Below, one piece after another: positions 8,488 through 18,204 of a stretch of 64,000 nt of DNA (position 1 is its first letter; every line of letters starts with the position of its first letter). The DNA is from Janibacter limosus (GTDB lineage Bacteria; Actinomycetota; Actinomycetes; Actinomycetales; Dermatophilaceae). The notes under the pieces are model-generated. The model was given only the letters and a program-made list of their open reading frames with translations. It did not search any database and had not been told where the DNA came from. The position numbers and the translations under genes are program-made. The stretch is taken from assembly GCF_004295485.1 (NCBI RefSeq), contig NZ_CP036164.1, positions 62,001 through 126,000 of the forward strand, in the 5' to 3' direction.

Positions 8488-9716
8488 TGCGTTTCCTGTC
8501 CTTGAACGGTTCGTCGGACGACGGTGACGGTGAGAACGAGGGCCAGGGCCGCAGTGACGCTGAGCATCCAGAGCCCGATGGCGTAGGAGTCGGTGCGGCC
8601 GTACACGTATCCCATGACGAGTGGCGGGACGAACCCTCCGAGGCCTCCAGCAGCACCGACCAGACCGGTCACGCCCCCGACCCGGGACGGCTCCGTGACC
8701 TTGGCGATGAGGGCGAAGGTGGCGCCGCTCCCGCTACCGAGCGCGGCGGCCATGGCCAGGAATGCGATGGTGCCGATCCCGTGGAGCGGTGGTGCTCCTG
8801 CCGAGATGCCGGCGCCCACGACCACGATGGCGAAGCCCGTCGCGAGCACCGGGATCGCGCCGAACTTGTCAGCGAGCCAGCCTCCGATGGGACGCATGAG
8901 GACAGCGATCAGCACGAAGCCAGCCATGCGGTTGGCCGCACTGGCCGGAGTGAGCTCATGAGCGGTCTTGAGATAGGCGGGCAGGTAGACAGAGAACGCG
9001 ACGTACCCACCGAAGGCGACGGCATACAGCAGGCAGGCTTGCCAGGTGATGGCGAGCTTGGAGTTGGCCGAGATCCGCGACGCCAGCGAGGTGGTGGGCA
9101 CGACCCGGCCGGGTGCGTCACGAAGAATCAGCCAGGACCCGACGGCATACACGGCCAGGACGGCAGCCGTGATGAGGAAGGGGGACTTGGCACCCAGTGC
9201 CTCGGTGAGCTTGACGGTGGTCAGGGCGCTGATCGCGGTACCACCCATGCCGGCGCCGAAGATGCCGATGGCCAGACCACGCTTCTCGGGTGGGAACCAG
9301 GCGTTGACGAAGGGCACGCCGACGGCGAAGGAGGTGCCGGCGATGCCGAGGACGAAACCGCCGACAAGGAGCAGCGCATAGGAATCGAGGGCGAAGAAGG
9401 CGATGAAGAGGACCGGGAGGATGGTCACGCCCGAGATGATCGGGAACATGATCCGGCCGCCGTAGCGGTCGGTCAGTCCGCCGACGATGATGCGTCCGAG
9501 GGATCCCACGACGACGGGAACCGCGACAAGGAGGGCAACGTCGGACTCGGTGAGGGTGCCGAGGGTCCCTGTCGTCCGGAAGAGGGGACCGAGCGGGCTG
9601 ATGAGTGCCCACGCCCAGAAGGTCACCGCAAACCCGACGGTGGCCATGGCCAGCATCACCCACGGTGACCTGATCGCCGACGTGATCACGCTGTCGGAGG
9701 TACCGCCCTTCGTCAC
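8484..9716 (-). CDS. narK: Nitrate/nitrite transporter (MFS), first gene of the nar operon
   Basis: This 410-residue major-facilitator protein has about 12 hydrophobic segments. It carries the nitrate-porter features GRIIVGGLTDRYGGR after segment 2-3, the glycine-rich stretch GIFGAGMGGTAISAL, and a second glycine-rich stretch GVTGLVGAAGGLGGF. It imports nitrate and/or exports nitrite for NarGHI. I chose GTG 9716 because a strong AAGGGG ribosome site precedes it and the first membrane segment then starts near residue 15. The frame stays open upstream, but the extra residues look non-coding. Its stop overlaps the narG start. The promoter faces devS across 214 bases that hold a DevR-type box. 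Confidence 0.93.
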   Translation of the reverse strand: MTKGGTSDSVITSAIRSPWVMLAMATVGFAVTFWAWALISPLGPLFRTTGTLGTLTESDVALLVAVPVVVGSLGRIIVGGLTDRYGGRIMFPIISGVTILPVLFIAFFALDSYALLLVGGFVLGIAGTSFAVGVPFVNAWFPPEKRGLAIGIFGAGMGGTAISALTTVKLTEALGAKSPFLITAAVLAVYAVGSWLILRDAPGRVVPTTSLASRISANSKLAITWQACLLYAVAFGGYVAFSVYLPAYLKTAHELTPASAANRMAGFVLIAVLMRPIGGWLADKFGAIPVLATGFAIVVVGAGISAGAPPLHGIGTIAFLAMAAALGSGSGATFALIAKVTEPSRVGGVTGLVGAAGGLGGFVPPLVMGYVYGRTDSYAIGLWMLSVTAALALVLTVTVVRRTVQGQETH

Positions 9717-9858
9717 GATGGCGCCCCTTCGTTGGGTCTCTTTCGGCCCACCTTGGACCACCGAGCCGGGTTTGGCAATGGACGGTCTGATGTCACGCGG
9801 CATGTCGGGCAGGTGTGCTTTCACCCCCCAAGACCATCGCGAAGGGAGGAGATTCGTC

Positions 9859-9873
9859 AGGGCCAAAGGTCCC
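9859..9873. promoter_or_regulatory. DevR/DosR-type box between narK and devS
   Basis: AGGGCCAAAGGTCCC is a near-palindrome that fits the GGGNC-N4-GNCCC core of mycobacterial DosR sites. It lies 57 bases before the devS ATG and about 143 bases before the narK start, so it could serve both. The same sequence recurs exactly at 15022. The rest of the 214-base divergent region shows the CGAAGGG motif twice and no other clear operator. Confidence 0.65.
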
Positions 9874-9918
9874 GTCCTTCTGCGACGGTCGGCCGGTCCT
9901 CGTGGCCGGCGCGCGGCA

Positions 9919-9930
9919 TACGCTGGGCGT
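9919..9930 (+). promoter_or_regulatory. Leaderless -10 of devS
   Basis: TACGCT at 9919-9924 stands six bases before the devS ATG, and no ribosome site is present. The spacing is that of leaderless actinobacterial transcripts, where the start codon is the transcription start. Confidence 0.5.
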
Positions 9931-11622
9931 ATGGCAGAGCAGCGCAGGCATGGCCAGGAGACGCAGGGCCCATCGGGTCCCGCTGCGGCCTCGCTCTGGC
10001 CCCTGTCCGCCCTCGAGCTGGATGACCTCCTCGAGGAGCTGCGGGCGCGGGCGGGTGTGGCCCGCGAGTCGCAGGTGCGCATGGCGTCCTTGCTCGACGC
10101 CGTCGTGGCCGTCAGCTCGAACCTCGACCTCGCCGATGTCCTTCACCGCATCGTCGTCTCTGCCTGTGAGCTGGTGGACGCGACCTACGGAGCGCTGGGG
10201 GTCCTAGGGCCCAGCGGTGAGGAGCTCGTCGAGTTCGTCACGCACGGTCTGACAGACGAGGGGCGCGCCGCCATCGGGCCACTGCCGCGTGGGCACGGAC
10301 TCCTCGGCCTGATCATCTCGAGCCCCCAACCGCAGCGGGTGTCCGACATCGGAGAGCACCCCAAGTCCTACGGCTTCCCACCGAACCACCCGCCCATGAC
10401 CAGCTTCCTCGGAGCGCCGGTCCGCATCCGCGACGACGTCTTCGGGAACCTCTACCTCACGGACAAGAAGCACGCCAAGAACTTCAGCCAGGATGACGAG
10501 GCGATCCTCGTGGCCCTGGCTGCAGCAGCGGGAGTCGCCATCGAGAACGCTCGACTCTACGACCGTGCCAGGGGCCAACAGCTCTGGGCCGAGGCGGCCG
10601 GTCGTGCCACTCAGGGCCTGCTGGCCGGCGAGGCCCAGGACGTGGTCCTGGCCGAGGTCGCACACCGGGTGGCCGACCTGACGCAGGCATCATCGTGTTT
10701 CGTCGCTCTCACCCGAGGCACCGATGTCGTGGTGGTCGCGTCGACAGGGACCGGTCCACCCGTGGGCACCTCCGTGGGGGATCTCGGTCTTCGCGCGGCA
10801 ATGTTGGCCGACGGCGAGACGGTTCACCTGGACACGGTGGGCTCCACCGGCACGAGGTCCACCGTCCCCCTGGCAGTGGGTAACACCCCGATGGGTGTGA
10901 TCGTCCTCGACTGGACGGTCGAAGAACGGGCCAGTCACCTGGCCGAGCTGAGCGGATTCGCCGAACAGCTGACCGTGTCCCTGGTGGCCGCGACCGCCCA
11001 CACCGAGAGGGCTCGCGCGGAGCTCTTCGCGGACCGGGACCGGATCGCCCGCGACATGCACGACCACGTGATCCAGCGGCTCTTTGCCACCGGGATGTCG
11101 CTCCAGTCAGCCTCTCGGTTGAGCGATGACGCGGTGCGGCCCCGCCTCGAAAGAGCTGTCGACGACCTCGATGCCGCCATCAAGGACATTCGCCACACGA
11201 TCTTCGCGCTGCATCGACCAGCTGTGGCCCGCGACCTTGCCAGCGAGATCACATCGGTCTGCCGGGACGCCTCGGTGACGCTCGGTTTCCCACCTGACCT
11301 TCGCCTGGTGGGGCGCACGGACGACCTGCCGGAACAGCTGGAGGCCGATGTGCTCGCCGTCCTTCGCGAGGCACTCAGCAATGTGGCCAGGCACGCGAGC
11401 GCCACCAGCGTCCAGGTGTCGGTGGAGGCCAGCGGCGGTGTGGTGGTCACCGTCGTGGACGACGGTCAGGGTCTCGACCCCGACCGGACTCGGTCCTCGG
11501 GCCTGGCCAACCTTGCGAGACGGGCAGACGAGCGCGGTGGTGAGCTCCGTGTCGAGCGCCACGAGCCCTCGGGGACGCGCCTCGTGTGGAGCGTTCCAGC
11601 CGGCGAGGACGACCTGGCGTGA
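9931..11622 (+). CDS. devS: GAF-domain sensor histidine kinase (DevS/DosT type)
   Basis: The 563-residue kinase has two GAF domains (about residues 60-205 and 225-360), then a HisKA_3 dimerisation/phosphorylation segment and a GHKL ATPase domain. The H-box RDRIARDMHDHVIQRLF places the phospho-accepting histidine at residue 377. The ATPase boxes are LREALSNVARHA, VVDDGQGL and SGLANLARRA. This H-box is nearly the one of mycobacterial DevS, whose first GAF domain binds heme and senses O2, NO and CO; heme binding here is by analogy only. The cognate regulator devR lies about 1 kb downstream. A DevR-type box is upstream and another overlaps its stop codon. Confidence 0.9.
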   Translation: MAEQRRHGQETQGPSGPAAASLWPLSALELDDLLEELRARAGVARESQVRMASLLDAVVAVSSNLDLADVLHRIVVSACELVDATYGALGVLGPSGEELVEFVTHGLTDEGRAAIGPLPRGHGLLGLIISSPQPQRVSDIGEHPKSYGFPPNHPPMTSFLGAPVRIRDDVFGNLYLTDKKHAKNFSQDDEAILVALAAAAGVAIENARLYDRARGQQLWAEAAGRATQGLLAGEAQDVVLAEVAHRVADLTQASSCFVALTRGTDVVVVASTGTGPPVGTSVGDLGLRAAMLADGETVHLDTVGSTGTRSTVPLAVGNTPMGVIVLDWTVEERASHLAELSGFAEQLTVSLVAATAHTERARAELFADRDRIARDMHDHVIQRLFATGMSLQSASRLSDDAVRPRLERAVDDLDAAIKDIRHTIFALHRPAVARDLASEITSVCRDASVTLGFPPDLRLVGRTDDLPEQLEADVLAVLREALSNVARHASATSVQVSVEASGGVVVTVVDDGQGLDPDRTRSSGLANLARRADERGGELRVERHEPSGTRLVWSVPAGEDDLA

Positions 11623-11637
11623 GGGACCAAGGTCCCT
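11622..11637. promoter_or_regulatory. DevR/DosR-type box before the first usp gene
   Basis: AGGGACCAAGGTCCCT is a perfect palindrome apart from its central bases. It begins in the devS stop codon and ends 34 bases before the ATG of the universal stress protein gene, a typical activator position. Confidence 0.65.
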
Positions 11638-11671
11638 GTGCAGCGCCCGGGTCCGCACGCAGTGTCGTGCC

Positions 11672-12616
11672 ATGACCGGCATCCCCGACAGGCGAAGCGT
11701 CCTCACCCATCCGAAGACCGCCATCGGCGGTGGGACGGTGGTTGCCGGGTACGACGAGTCGCGCGAGGCCACCACTGCCCTGATGTGGGCGGCGCGCTAC
11801 GCCGACGCGCGCGGACTCCCTCTCACCGTCGCGTATGCCGCGTGGCCGACCCAGCCGGGGACATCGGCTGGGGTGGGAGCTGTCGAGGCGAAGCACGTGG
11901 AGGATCGTGCTGCCCGTGTGGCACGGCGTGGCGCCGGGCGTGTCGCCGGGCTGTGTCCCGACCTCAAGGTGCGAGGGAAGGGCGCAGTCGGCAATCCGGC
12001 GGCCGAGCTGGTCATGGAGTCGTCGACCGCCTCGCTCCTCGTCGTCGGCAGGCGTGCCGCTATGCCCGCGGACAGCCTGGGTTCCGTGTCCTTCGCCCTG
12101 GGGGCTCATGCGCGGTGCCCGGTCGTCGTGGTTCCCGGAGACTCACCACACCTGGTTGGGCCCGACCATCCAGTCGTCGTGGGTGTCGACGGTTCGGCCT
12201 CATCGGATCAGGCCGTGACCTTCGCGGCTGACGCAGCGGCCTTCGCCGGGGCTGAACTCCTCATCCTGTCCGCCTGGACCCCTCGGGCTCCTGAGCCGTG
12301 GATGTCTGACTGCGCAGGGGGCCTTCCCGGCGCGCATGGCGGGGTGCCCGGGTCAGGGCACGGCGCGGCTGACGAGCACGTGCGATCGGCCGTTGCTCTG
12401 GTCCATGAGCTGCATCCCGAGGTAGTGACCTCCAAGGACGTCCGGCACGGGCCGACCGCCAGCGTCCTCCTCGAGGCATCGGCCTCAGCGGGCATGCTCG
12501 TGGTGGGCTCGCGAGGCGCCGGAGGGTTCGCCGGACTCATGCTGGGCTCGGTGTCACGGGCGGCCTTGCGGCAGAGCGAGGTGCCCCTTGCCGTGGTCAG
12601 GACCGGCGCCGTCTGA
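11672..12616 (+). CDS. Tandem universal stress protein
   Basis: This 314-residue cytoplasmic protein has two UspA domains, residues about 20-150 and 165-310. The second domain has the full nucleotide-binding signature G-2x-G-9x-GS (GSRGAGGFAGLMLGS). In the first domain the matching stretch GRRAAMPADSLGS lacks the second glycine, so it may not bind ATP. Tandem USPs are classic DosR-regulon members in mycobacteria and are linked to survival without oxygen. It sits between devS and devR with a DevR-type box directly upstream, so hypoxic induction is likely. I chose ATG 11672; upstream of it the frame overlaps devS. Confidence 0.9.
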   Translation: MTGIPDRRSVLTHPKTAIGGGTVVAGYDESREATTALMWAARYADARGLPLTVAYAAWPTQPGTSAGVGAVEAKHVEDRAARVARRGAGRVAGLCPDLKVRGKGAVGNPAAELVMESSTASLLVVGRRAAMPADSLGSVSFALGAHARCPVVVVPGDSPHLVGPDHPVVVGVDGSASSDQAVTFAADAAAFAGAELLILSAWTPRAPEPWMSDCAGGLPGAHGGVPGSGHGAADEHVRSAVALVHELHPEVVTSKDVRHGPTASVLLEASASAGMLVVGSRGAGGFAGLMLGSVSRAALRQSEVPLAVVRTGAV

Positions 12617-12657
12617 TCGACTCGGCCCTAGTCTCTGTGTGAAGGAGTGTGATCAGC

Positions 12658-13305
12658 ATGGTGCGCGTCTACCTGCTCGATGACCACGAAGTGGTGCGCC
12701 GCGGTCTCCGCGAGCTCCTCGAGGTCGAGAACGACATCGCCGTCGTCGGAGAGTCCGCGAGCGCGCTCGAAGCCACTCGTCGTATCCCCGCCATGCGACC
12801 CGACGTGATGGTCCTCGACGCGCGCCTCCCCGACGGCTCCGGGATCGACGTGTGCCGGGACGTCCGGTCCGTCGACCCGACGATCGTCGGCCTCATCCTC
12901 ACCTCCTACGACGACGACGACGCACTCAGAGCGGCAGTGCTGGCCGGTGCTGCGGGGTACCTCCTCAAAGACGTCCGCGGGTCCGACCTGGTGAACTCCA
13001 TCCGCCGCGTCGCCACCGGCGAGAACTTGCTCGATGACGGTGTCGTGGCTCGCCTGCGCACCGGCTGGGGCCGTGATGCGCAGGACCCGCGGTTGGCCCC
13101 GCTGTCGCCCCAGGAGCGCCGCATCCTCGAACACATCGCACAAGGTCTCACCAACCGCCAGATCGGTGTCTCGATGTCACTGGCAGAGAAGACGGTGAAG
13201 AACTACGTCACTTCGGTGCTCGCGAAGATGGGGATGGAGAGCAGGACCCAGGCGGCCGTCTACATCGCGAGTCACGGGGCCCAGGACGGTCGACCGACTC
13301 GCTGA
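12658..13305 (+). CDS. devR: LuxR/NarL-family response regulator (DevR/DosR type)
   Basis: The 215-residue regulator has a receiver domain (1-120) with phospho-acceptor Asp54 in VMVLDARLPDG and the conserved Lys in YLLKD. The C-terminal LuxR helix-turn-helix (about 145-210) reads LSPQERRILEHIAQGLTNRQIG and EKTVKNYVTSVLAKMGM. Asp54 matches the position in mycobacterial DevR. It would be phosphorylated by the nearby DevS and activate genes at the GGGNC-type boxes in this window. ATG 12658 has GAAGGAG ten bases before it; a GTG nine bases earlier is too close to the ribosome site. No DevR box stands directly before it. Confidence 0.92.
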   Translation: MVRVYLLDDHEVVRRGLRELLEVENDIAVVGESASALEATRRIPAMRPDVMVLDARLPDGSGIDVCRDVRSVDPTIVGLILTSYDDDDALRAAVLAGAAGYLLKDVRGSDLVNSIRRVATGENLLDDGVVARLRTGWGRDAQDPRLAPLSPQERRILEHIAQGLTNRQIGVSMSLAEKTVKNYVTSVLAKMGMESRTQAAVYIASHGAQDGRPTR

Positions 13306-13544
13306 GTCGATCACCCCCGTTCGTCGAGCTGTGCGCTTCGGACGCAGGTCAGGGTGGCGGCGTGCTGATGGCACTCACGACGTGATGCCGCTCCTGGCCC
13401 GGGGAGAGCCATGGAGCCGGTACGAGCAGCGACTGGTGGACGGGGGCAGGACTGCGCCCGTCACACGTCTTCCAGCACCAATCCGAAATCCGACATGTGA
13501 GCGTGTGCTCCGTCTCCGGGGGGTCACCGCCTCCCACACGTAGC

Positions 13545-13559
13545 GGGACCAATGGCCCT
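13545..13559. promoter_or_regulatory. DevR/DosR-type box before the second usp gene
   Basis: GGGACCAATGGCCCT lies 63 bases upstream of the ATG at 13623 and fits the other boxes in this block. The remaining part of the 317-base gap after devR (13306-13622) shows no gene or other site that I can support. Confidence 0.6.
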
Positions 13560-13622
13560 GTGCGAGCCCGGCGGGCGACTCGATGGTGAAGGTGTCAGAT
13601 TCGCGAGCAGCGGGAGAAGACG

Positions 13623-14504
13623 ATGAACAGCAACGGAACTGCACGACGCGTGGTTGTGGGATATGTCAGCAGCGGTGACGGCGACCCGGCGCTTGACTGG
13701 GCACAGGCGGAGGCCAAGCGGCGCGAGATCCCGCTCGTCATGCTCGTGGCCAGTGGGGTTGAGTATTTCACTGCTCCGGAGATGAGTGCAGTTCCGCCGT
13801 GGCGCGACGAGGTCACTGCCAAGCTCGTCCACGAGGCGAAGAGCTACGCGGCCAAGGCGACTGGGGTCGCCATCTCGGTCGAGTCCCGGCCGAGGTCGCC
13901 GGCTGCATCGCTCGTCGATGCATCAGCCAATGCTGAGCTCGTCGTCGTTGGCCGCCACGAGCAGAGCGCCATCGGGGAGGCCTTCTGGGGGTCGACCTCA
14001 GCACAGGTGGCCGCGCACGCGTCTTGTCCGGTCGTCGTCGTGGACCGTCCAGTGTGCGGGGATTCCACGGCGCCCATCGTCGTGGCCGTCGACGGATCGG
14101 ATCAGGGTCGTGCGGCGCTCGAGTTCGCCTTCCAGTGGTCGTCGGATGTTGCCGCTCCACTGGTGGCCGTGCACGCGTGGTGGCTGGACATTCCCAACCA
14201 TCTGTCGGATTCCTGGTTGCCTGACCCCATGGTCGAAGGGGTCGAGAACGGCGCTCAGACGGTGTTGGACGACTCCTTGGCCCCGTGGATCGAGAAGTTC
14301 CCGGACGTTGTGGTTCGCAAGATCCTCACGCGTCAGTACCCCGTCGAGGCGGTGTTGGACGCAGCTGGCAACGCGCAAGTCATCGTCGTGGGAAGTCGTG
14401 GCCGCGGAGGCTTCGTCGGTCTGCTTCTTGGGTCGGTGAGCCAAGGTTTGTTGCACGACACCGGCCGTGCGTGCCCGCTGGTCGTCGTCCACGCCGCTGA
14501 CTGA
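13623..14504 (+). CDS. Tandem universal stress protein
   Basis: A second two-domain USP (293 residues) starts at an ATG with GGGAGAAG upstream. The C-terminal domain keeps the ATP signature (GSRGRGGFVGLLLGS). The N-terminal one reads GRHEQSAIGEAFWGS and lacks the glycine pattern, as in the other USP here. The conserved entry VVAVDGSDQGRAALEFAF opens domain two. It is preceded by a DevR-type box and is probably part of the hypoxia regulon. It ends against the converging PNPOx-fold gene. Confidence 0.9.
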   Translation: MNSNGTARRVVVGYVSSGDGDPALDWAQAEAKRREIPLVMLVASGVEYFTAPEMSAVPPWRDEVTAKLVHEAKSYAAKATGVAISVESRPRSPAASLVDASANAELVVVGRHEQSAIGEAFWGSTSAQVAAHASCPVVVVDRPVCGDSTAPIVVAVDGSDQGRAALEFAFQWSSDVAAPLVAVHAWWLDIPNHLSDSWLPDPMVEGVENGAQTVLDDSLAPWIEKFPDVVVRKILTRQYPVEAVLDAAGNAQVIVVGSRGRGGFVGLLLGSVSQGLLHDTGRACPLVVVHAAD

Positions 14505-14514
14505 GACCCAACAC

Positions 14515-14540
14515 GCCTGGCCTCCTGAGCATGGTCAGGC
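14515..14540. terminator. Possible bidirectional hairpin between converging genes
   Basis: GCCTGGCC and GGTCAGGC can pair with one mismatch across a 10-base loop between the usp gene and the converging gene, whose stop codon lies in the right arm. There is no T-tract, so this is a weak call. Confidence 0.35.
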
Positions 14541-14987
14541 CCGGGGCTCTCCGCCGTGGATCACAAACCGACGACCCGTGACCACGTCGGGCGTGATGCG
14601 CAGCAGGTGGGGCTTGGACCCGGGCGCCCATGGGGACAATGGCAGGTTCATGATCTCGATCGCTTCATCCATGGCGTACACCTCGGTCGCTCGACCGCGC
14701 AGGACGACGCTCCAGGCCTCGGCGGTGTCAAGGTCGTAGCCGTCCACCTCGAAGGCGACGATGCGGTTGCGGGCGGAGTCGTGCTTGGTCCCGGCGGCGG
14801 TGCGCAGCACGACGGTCCCGTGGTCGACGACGAAGCTCACCGGGAAGATGTCCGGTGCGTCGTCGTGGACGACGGCAAGCCGCCCCACCAGGCTGTCACG
14901 GACGAGTTGCCAACACTTGTCGCGCGGGAGCTCACGAATCTCAGATGGGATCTCCGGCTGCGCCGGCTGCCGCTGGTTGGTGTCCAT
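14535..14987 (-). CDS. Pyridoxamine 5'-phosphate oxidase-fold protein (Rv0080-like)
   Basis: This 150-residue protein has the split-barrel FMN-binding fold. It shows LVRDSLVGRLAVVHDDAPDIFPVSF, then HGTVVLRTAAGTKHDSA, EVDGYDLDTAEAWSVVLRGRA and a C-terminal strand ITGRR-like segment VTGRRFVIHG. Such small flavin or F420 binding proteins occur in the mycobacterial DosR regulon (Rv0080), and the context here is the same. A DevR-type box lies 35 bases upstream of the start. A CAGGCT -10 element stands six bases from the ATG, so the mRNA is probably leaderless. The substrate is unknown. Confidence 0.85.
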   Translation of the reverse strand: MDTNQRQPAQPEIPSEIRELPRDKCWQLVRDSLVGRLAVVHDDAPDIFPVSFVVDHGTVVLRTAAGTKHDSARNRIVAFEVDGYDLDTAEAWSVVLRGRATEVYAMDEAIEIMNLPLSPWAPGSKPHLLRITPDVVTGRRFVIHGGEPRA

Positions 14988-15021
14988 GCCCTCAGCCTGA
15001 CGTCGTCCGGAGGCAAGCCCC

Positions 15022-15036
15022 AGGGCCAAAGGTCCC
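15022..15036. promoter_or_regulatory. DevR/DosR-type box before the PNPOx-fold gene
   Basis: AGGGCCAAAGGTCCC is identical to the box at 9859. It lies 35 bases upstream of the leftward ATG at 14987, next to the predicted -35 region, which is where an activator would bind. Confidence 0.65.
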
Positions 15037-15126
15037 ACTGGTCCGTGGACGCCAAACCCCGTCGGGGCACGAGCGTGGCCCGGCATCCCCGTCGGGGAGC
15101 CGAGCCGCTCAAAGGGTGGATGGGGG

Positions 15127-15729
15127 TTACTTGAGCACGGGGTGTCGCTGCACGAAGGGAAGGCGCTCCCACCAGCCACCGAGGCCCAGGGTGCGTCCGG
15201 CGCCCAGACCCGCGAGCAGGACGAGCACGATGGCGTAGACGAGGTGGTCGTCCATGAAGGGATTGTTCTCCGGGGGGAGGGCAGCACTCCACATCATGAC
15301 GAGCATGAGGACGCCGGACCCGGCCGCGATGCGCATCCCGACCCCGAGCACGAGCGCGACCCCGATGGCGGCGAGACCCACCATGAACACCCAGTCTGCC
15401 CAGGCTGCCCCGGCGAAGCTCTGGTAGAAGTCGGCGAGCGGACCCTTGGTGCCGAACGTGAGGAAGCCCAGGGTCGGGGAGCCTCCGTGAACCCAGGCCG
15501 CCGGGCCGAAGATGTCAACCACCCCGCTCTCGGCGTCCCGTCCTGTGGAGAAGCCGAGGGCGAGGAGCTTGTCGAGGAAGGCCCAGAGAAAGACCCATCC
15601 GAGAGCCAGCCGGGCGGCGGCTGCCGCCCAACGGGCCACCGGATGGGTGGAGGGGCCTGCCGAGCTGACGTTGCTGGACCCGACGTGGAGGTCGCCGGCA
15701 TCGCTCCGGCTGCGAATTGAGGTGCTCAT
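15127..15729 (-). CDS. DoxX-family membrane protein
   Basis: The 200-residue protein has a polar N terminus (about 35 residues) and then four hydrophobic segments. It includes ARLALGWVFLWAFLDKLLALGF, the family's entry signature, and a last segment followed by a short basic tail. DoxX/DoxD proteins are quinone-linked or redox-stress membrane proteins; the exact reaction is unclear. The ATG at 15729 has AGGAGA seven bases upstream. Two DevR-type boxes stand 75-130 bases before it, so it probably belongs to the same oxygen-responsive set. Confidence 0.8.
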   Translation of the reverse strand: MSTSIRSRSDAGDLHVGSSNVSSAGPSTHPVARWAAAAARLALGWVFLWAFLDKLLALGFSTGRDAESGVVDIFGPAAWVHGGSPTLGFLTFGTKGPLADFYQSFAGAAWADWVFMVGLAAIGVALVLGVGMRIAAGSGVLMLVMMWSAALPPENNPFMDDHLVYAIVLVLLAGLGAGRTLGLGGWWERLPFVQRHPVLK

Positions 15730-15803
15730 CGAATGTCTCCTAGGTGAAGCCAGCGAGTTGGGTGCTGGTGACTCCACCGTGACGTGGTCGCTACCGTCAC
15801 GAC

Positions 15804-15818
15804 AGGGACCAAGGACCC
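15804..15818. promoter_or_regulatory. DevR/DosR-type box 1 of a pair
   Basis: AGGGACCAAGGACCC lies in the divergent region between the DoxX gene and the small rightward gene at 15921. It pairs with a second box 41 bases (about four helical turns) to the right. Confidence 0.6.
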
Positions 15819-15844
15819 GTCTTCGGGACGCGCGGTCAGGTGCC

Positions 15845-15859
15845 GGGACCTTGGGCCCT
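15845..15859. promoter_or_regulatory. DevR/DosR-type box 2 of a pair
   Basis: GGGACCTTGGGCCCT is the second box of the divergent DoxX/small-gene region, 76 bases before the rightward GTG at 15921. Confidence 0.6.
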
Positions 15860-15920
15860 GTCTCCGCTGGACCGGTCGTCGTGAGAGTGGCAGAACCACA
15901 CACAGGCGACGGAGGGCGTG

Positions 15921-16190
15921 GTGATCTCGATGATGGATGGGGGATGTGCGGGGGCGGTCTCGCATCTGTCGGTCCGGGAGCTGATCGCGGAGCTGGCGCG
16001 GCTGGAGGACACCGTGCGGGCACTGCCGGCTCGTCCGCCTCGGCCGGACGGTGCGGTGCACCACTCGGCGGACCCACTCATCCGCCGCGAACGGCTCATC
16101 GTGAGCGAGCTCGAGGACCGCAGAGAGGCACGACGCGCAGCTGCCGCTCATCGCAACGCGCGGGAACAAACCCCCTTCGTCCATAGTTGA
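15921..16190 (+). CDS. Small hypothetical protein in the DevR block
   Basis: An open frame of about 89 residues has good codon bias and GGAGGG just before a GTG. GTG 15918, GTG 15921 and ATG 15930 are all possible starts; 15921 gives the best spacing. The protein is rich in Arg, Ala and Glu and has a likely helical or coiled segment LSVRELIAELARLEDTVRALP followed by IVSELEDRREARRAAAAHR. I recognise no family. Its position behind two DevR-type boxes suggests hypoxic induction. Its last codons overlap the first HAIR operator of dnaK. Confidence 0.55.
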   Translation: MISMMDGGCAGAVSHLSVRELIAELARLEDTVRALPARPPRPDGAVHHSADPLIRRERLIVSELEDRREARRAAAAHRNAREQTPFVHS

Positions 16191-16206
16191 GCCAGATGAA
16201 CTCAAC
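16186..16206. promoter_or_regulatory. HAIR operator (HspR site) 1 upstream of dnaK
   Basis: GTTGAGC-N7-ACTCAAC is an inverted repeat matching the HspR-associated inverted repeat CTTGAGT-N7-ACTCAAG in spacing and sequence. It lies about 110 bases before the dnaK ATG. Confidence 0.85.
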
Positions 16207-16221
16207 TTTTGGGACTCGGAT

Positions 16222-16251
16222 TTGCGCAATGTCAGACCCGCCTCCTAGGTT
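16222..16251 (+). promoter_or_regulatory. Probable dnaK promoter
   Basis: TTGCGC (16222-16227) and TAGGTT (16246-16251) are separated by 18 bases and fit a housekeeping-type promoter. The -10 runs into the second HAIR, so HspR binding would block RNA polymerase. Confidence 0.5.
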
Positions 16252-16269
16252 GAGTGCAAGCAACTCAAC
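16249..16269. promoter_or_regulatory. HAIR operator (HspR site) 2 upstream of dnaK
   Basis: GTTGAGT-N7-ACTCAAC is a perfect HAIR overlapping the -10 of the dnaK promoter, 45 bases before the ATG. Confidence 0.9.
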
Positions 16270-16314
16270 TCCGCCGGGGTGAACCGCCCCGACACCCGAT
16301 CAAAGGAGCGCCCC

Positions 16315-18200
<1,886 letters not shown>

Positions 18201-18204
<4 letters not shown>

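Noticed and set aside
9487..9930. N-terminal extension of devS by 148 codons
   Set aside because: The extension crosses the narK promoter region and the DevR box, and is antisense to narK; a leaderless -10 fits the ATG at 9931.
9717..10082. N-terminal extension of narK
   Set aside because: The residues upstream of GTG 9716 are arginine/proline-rich and overlap devS; a good ribosome site supports 9716.
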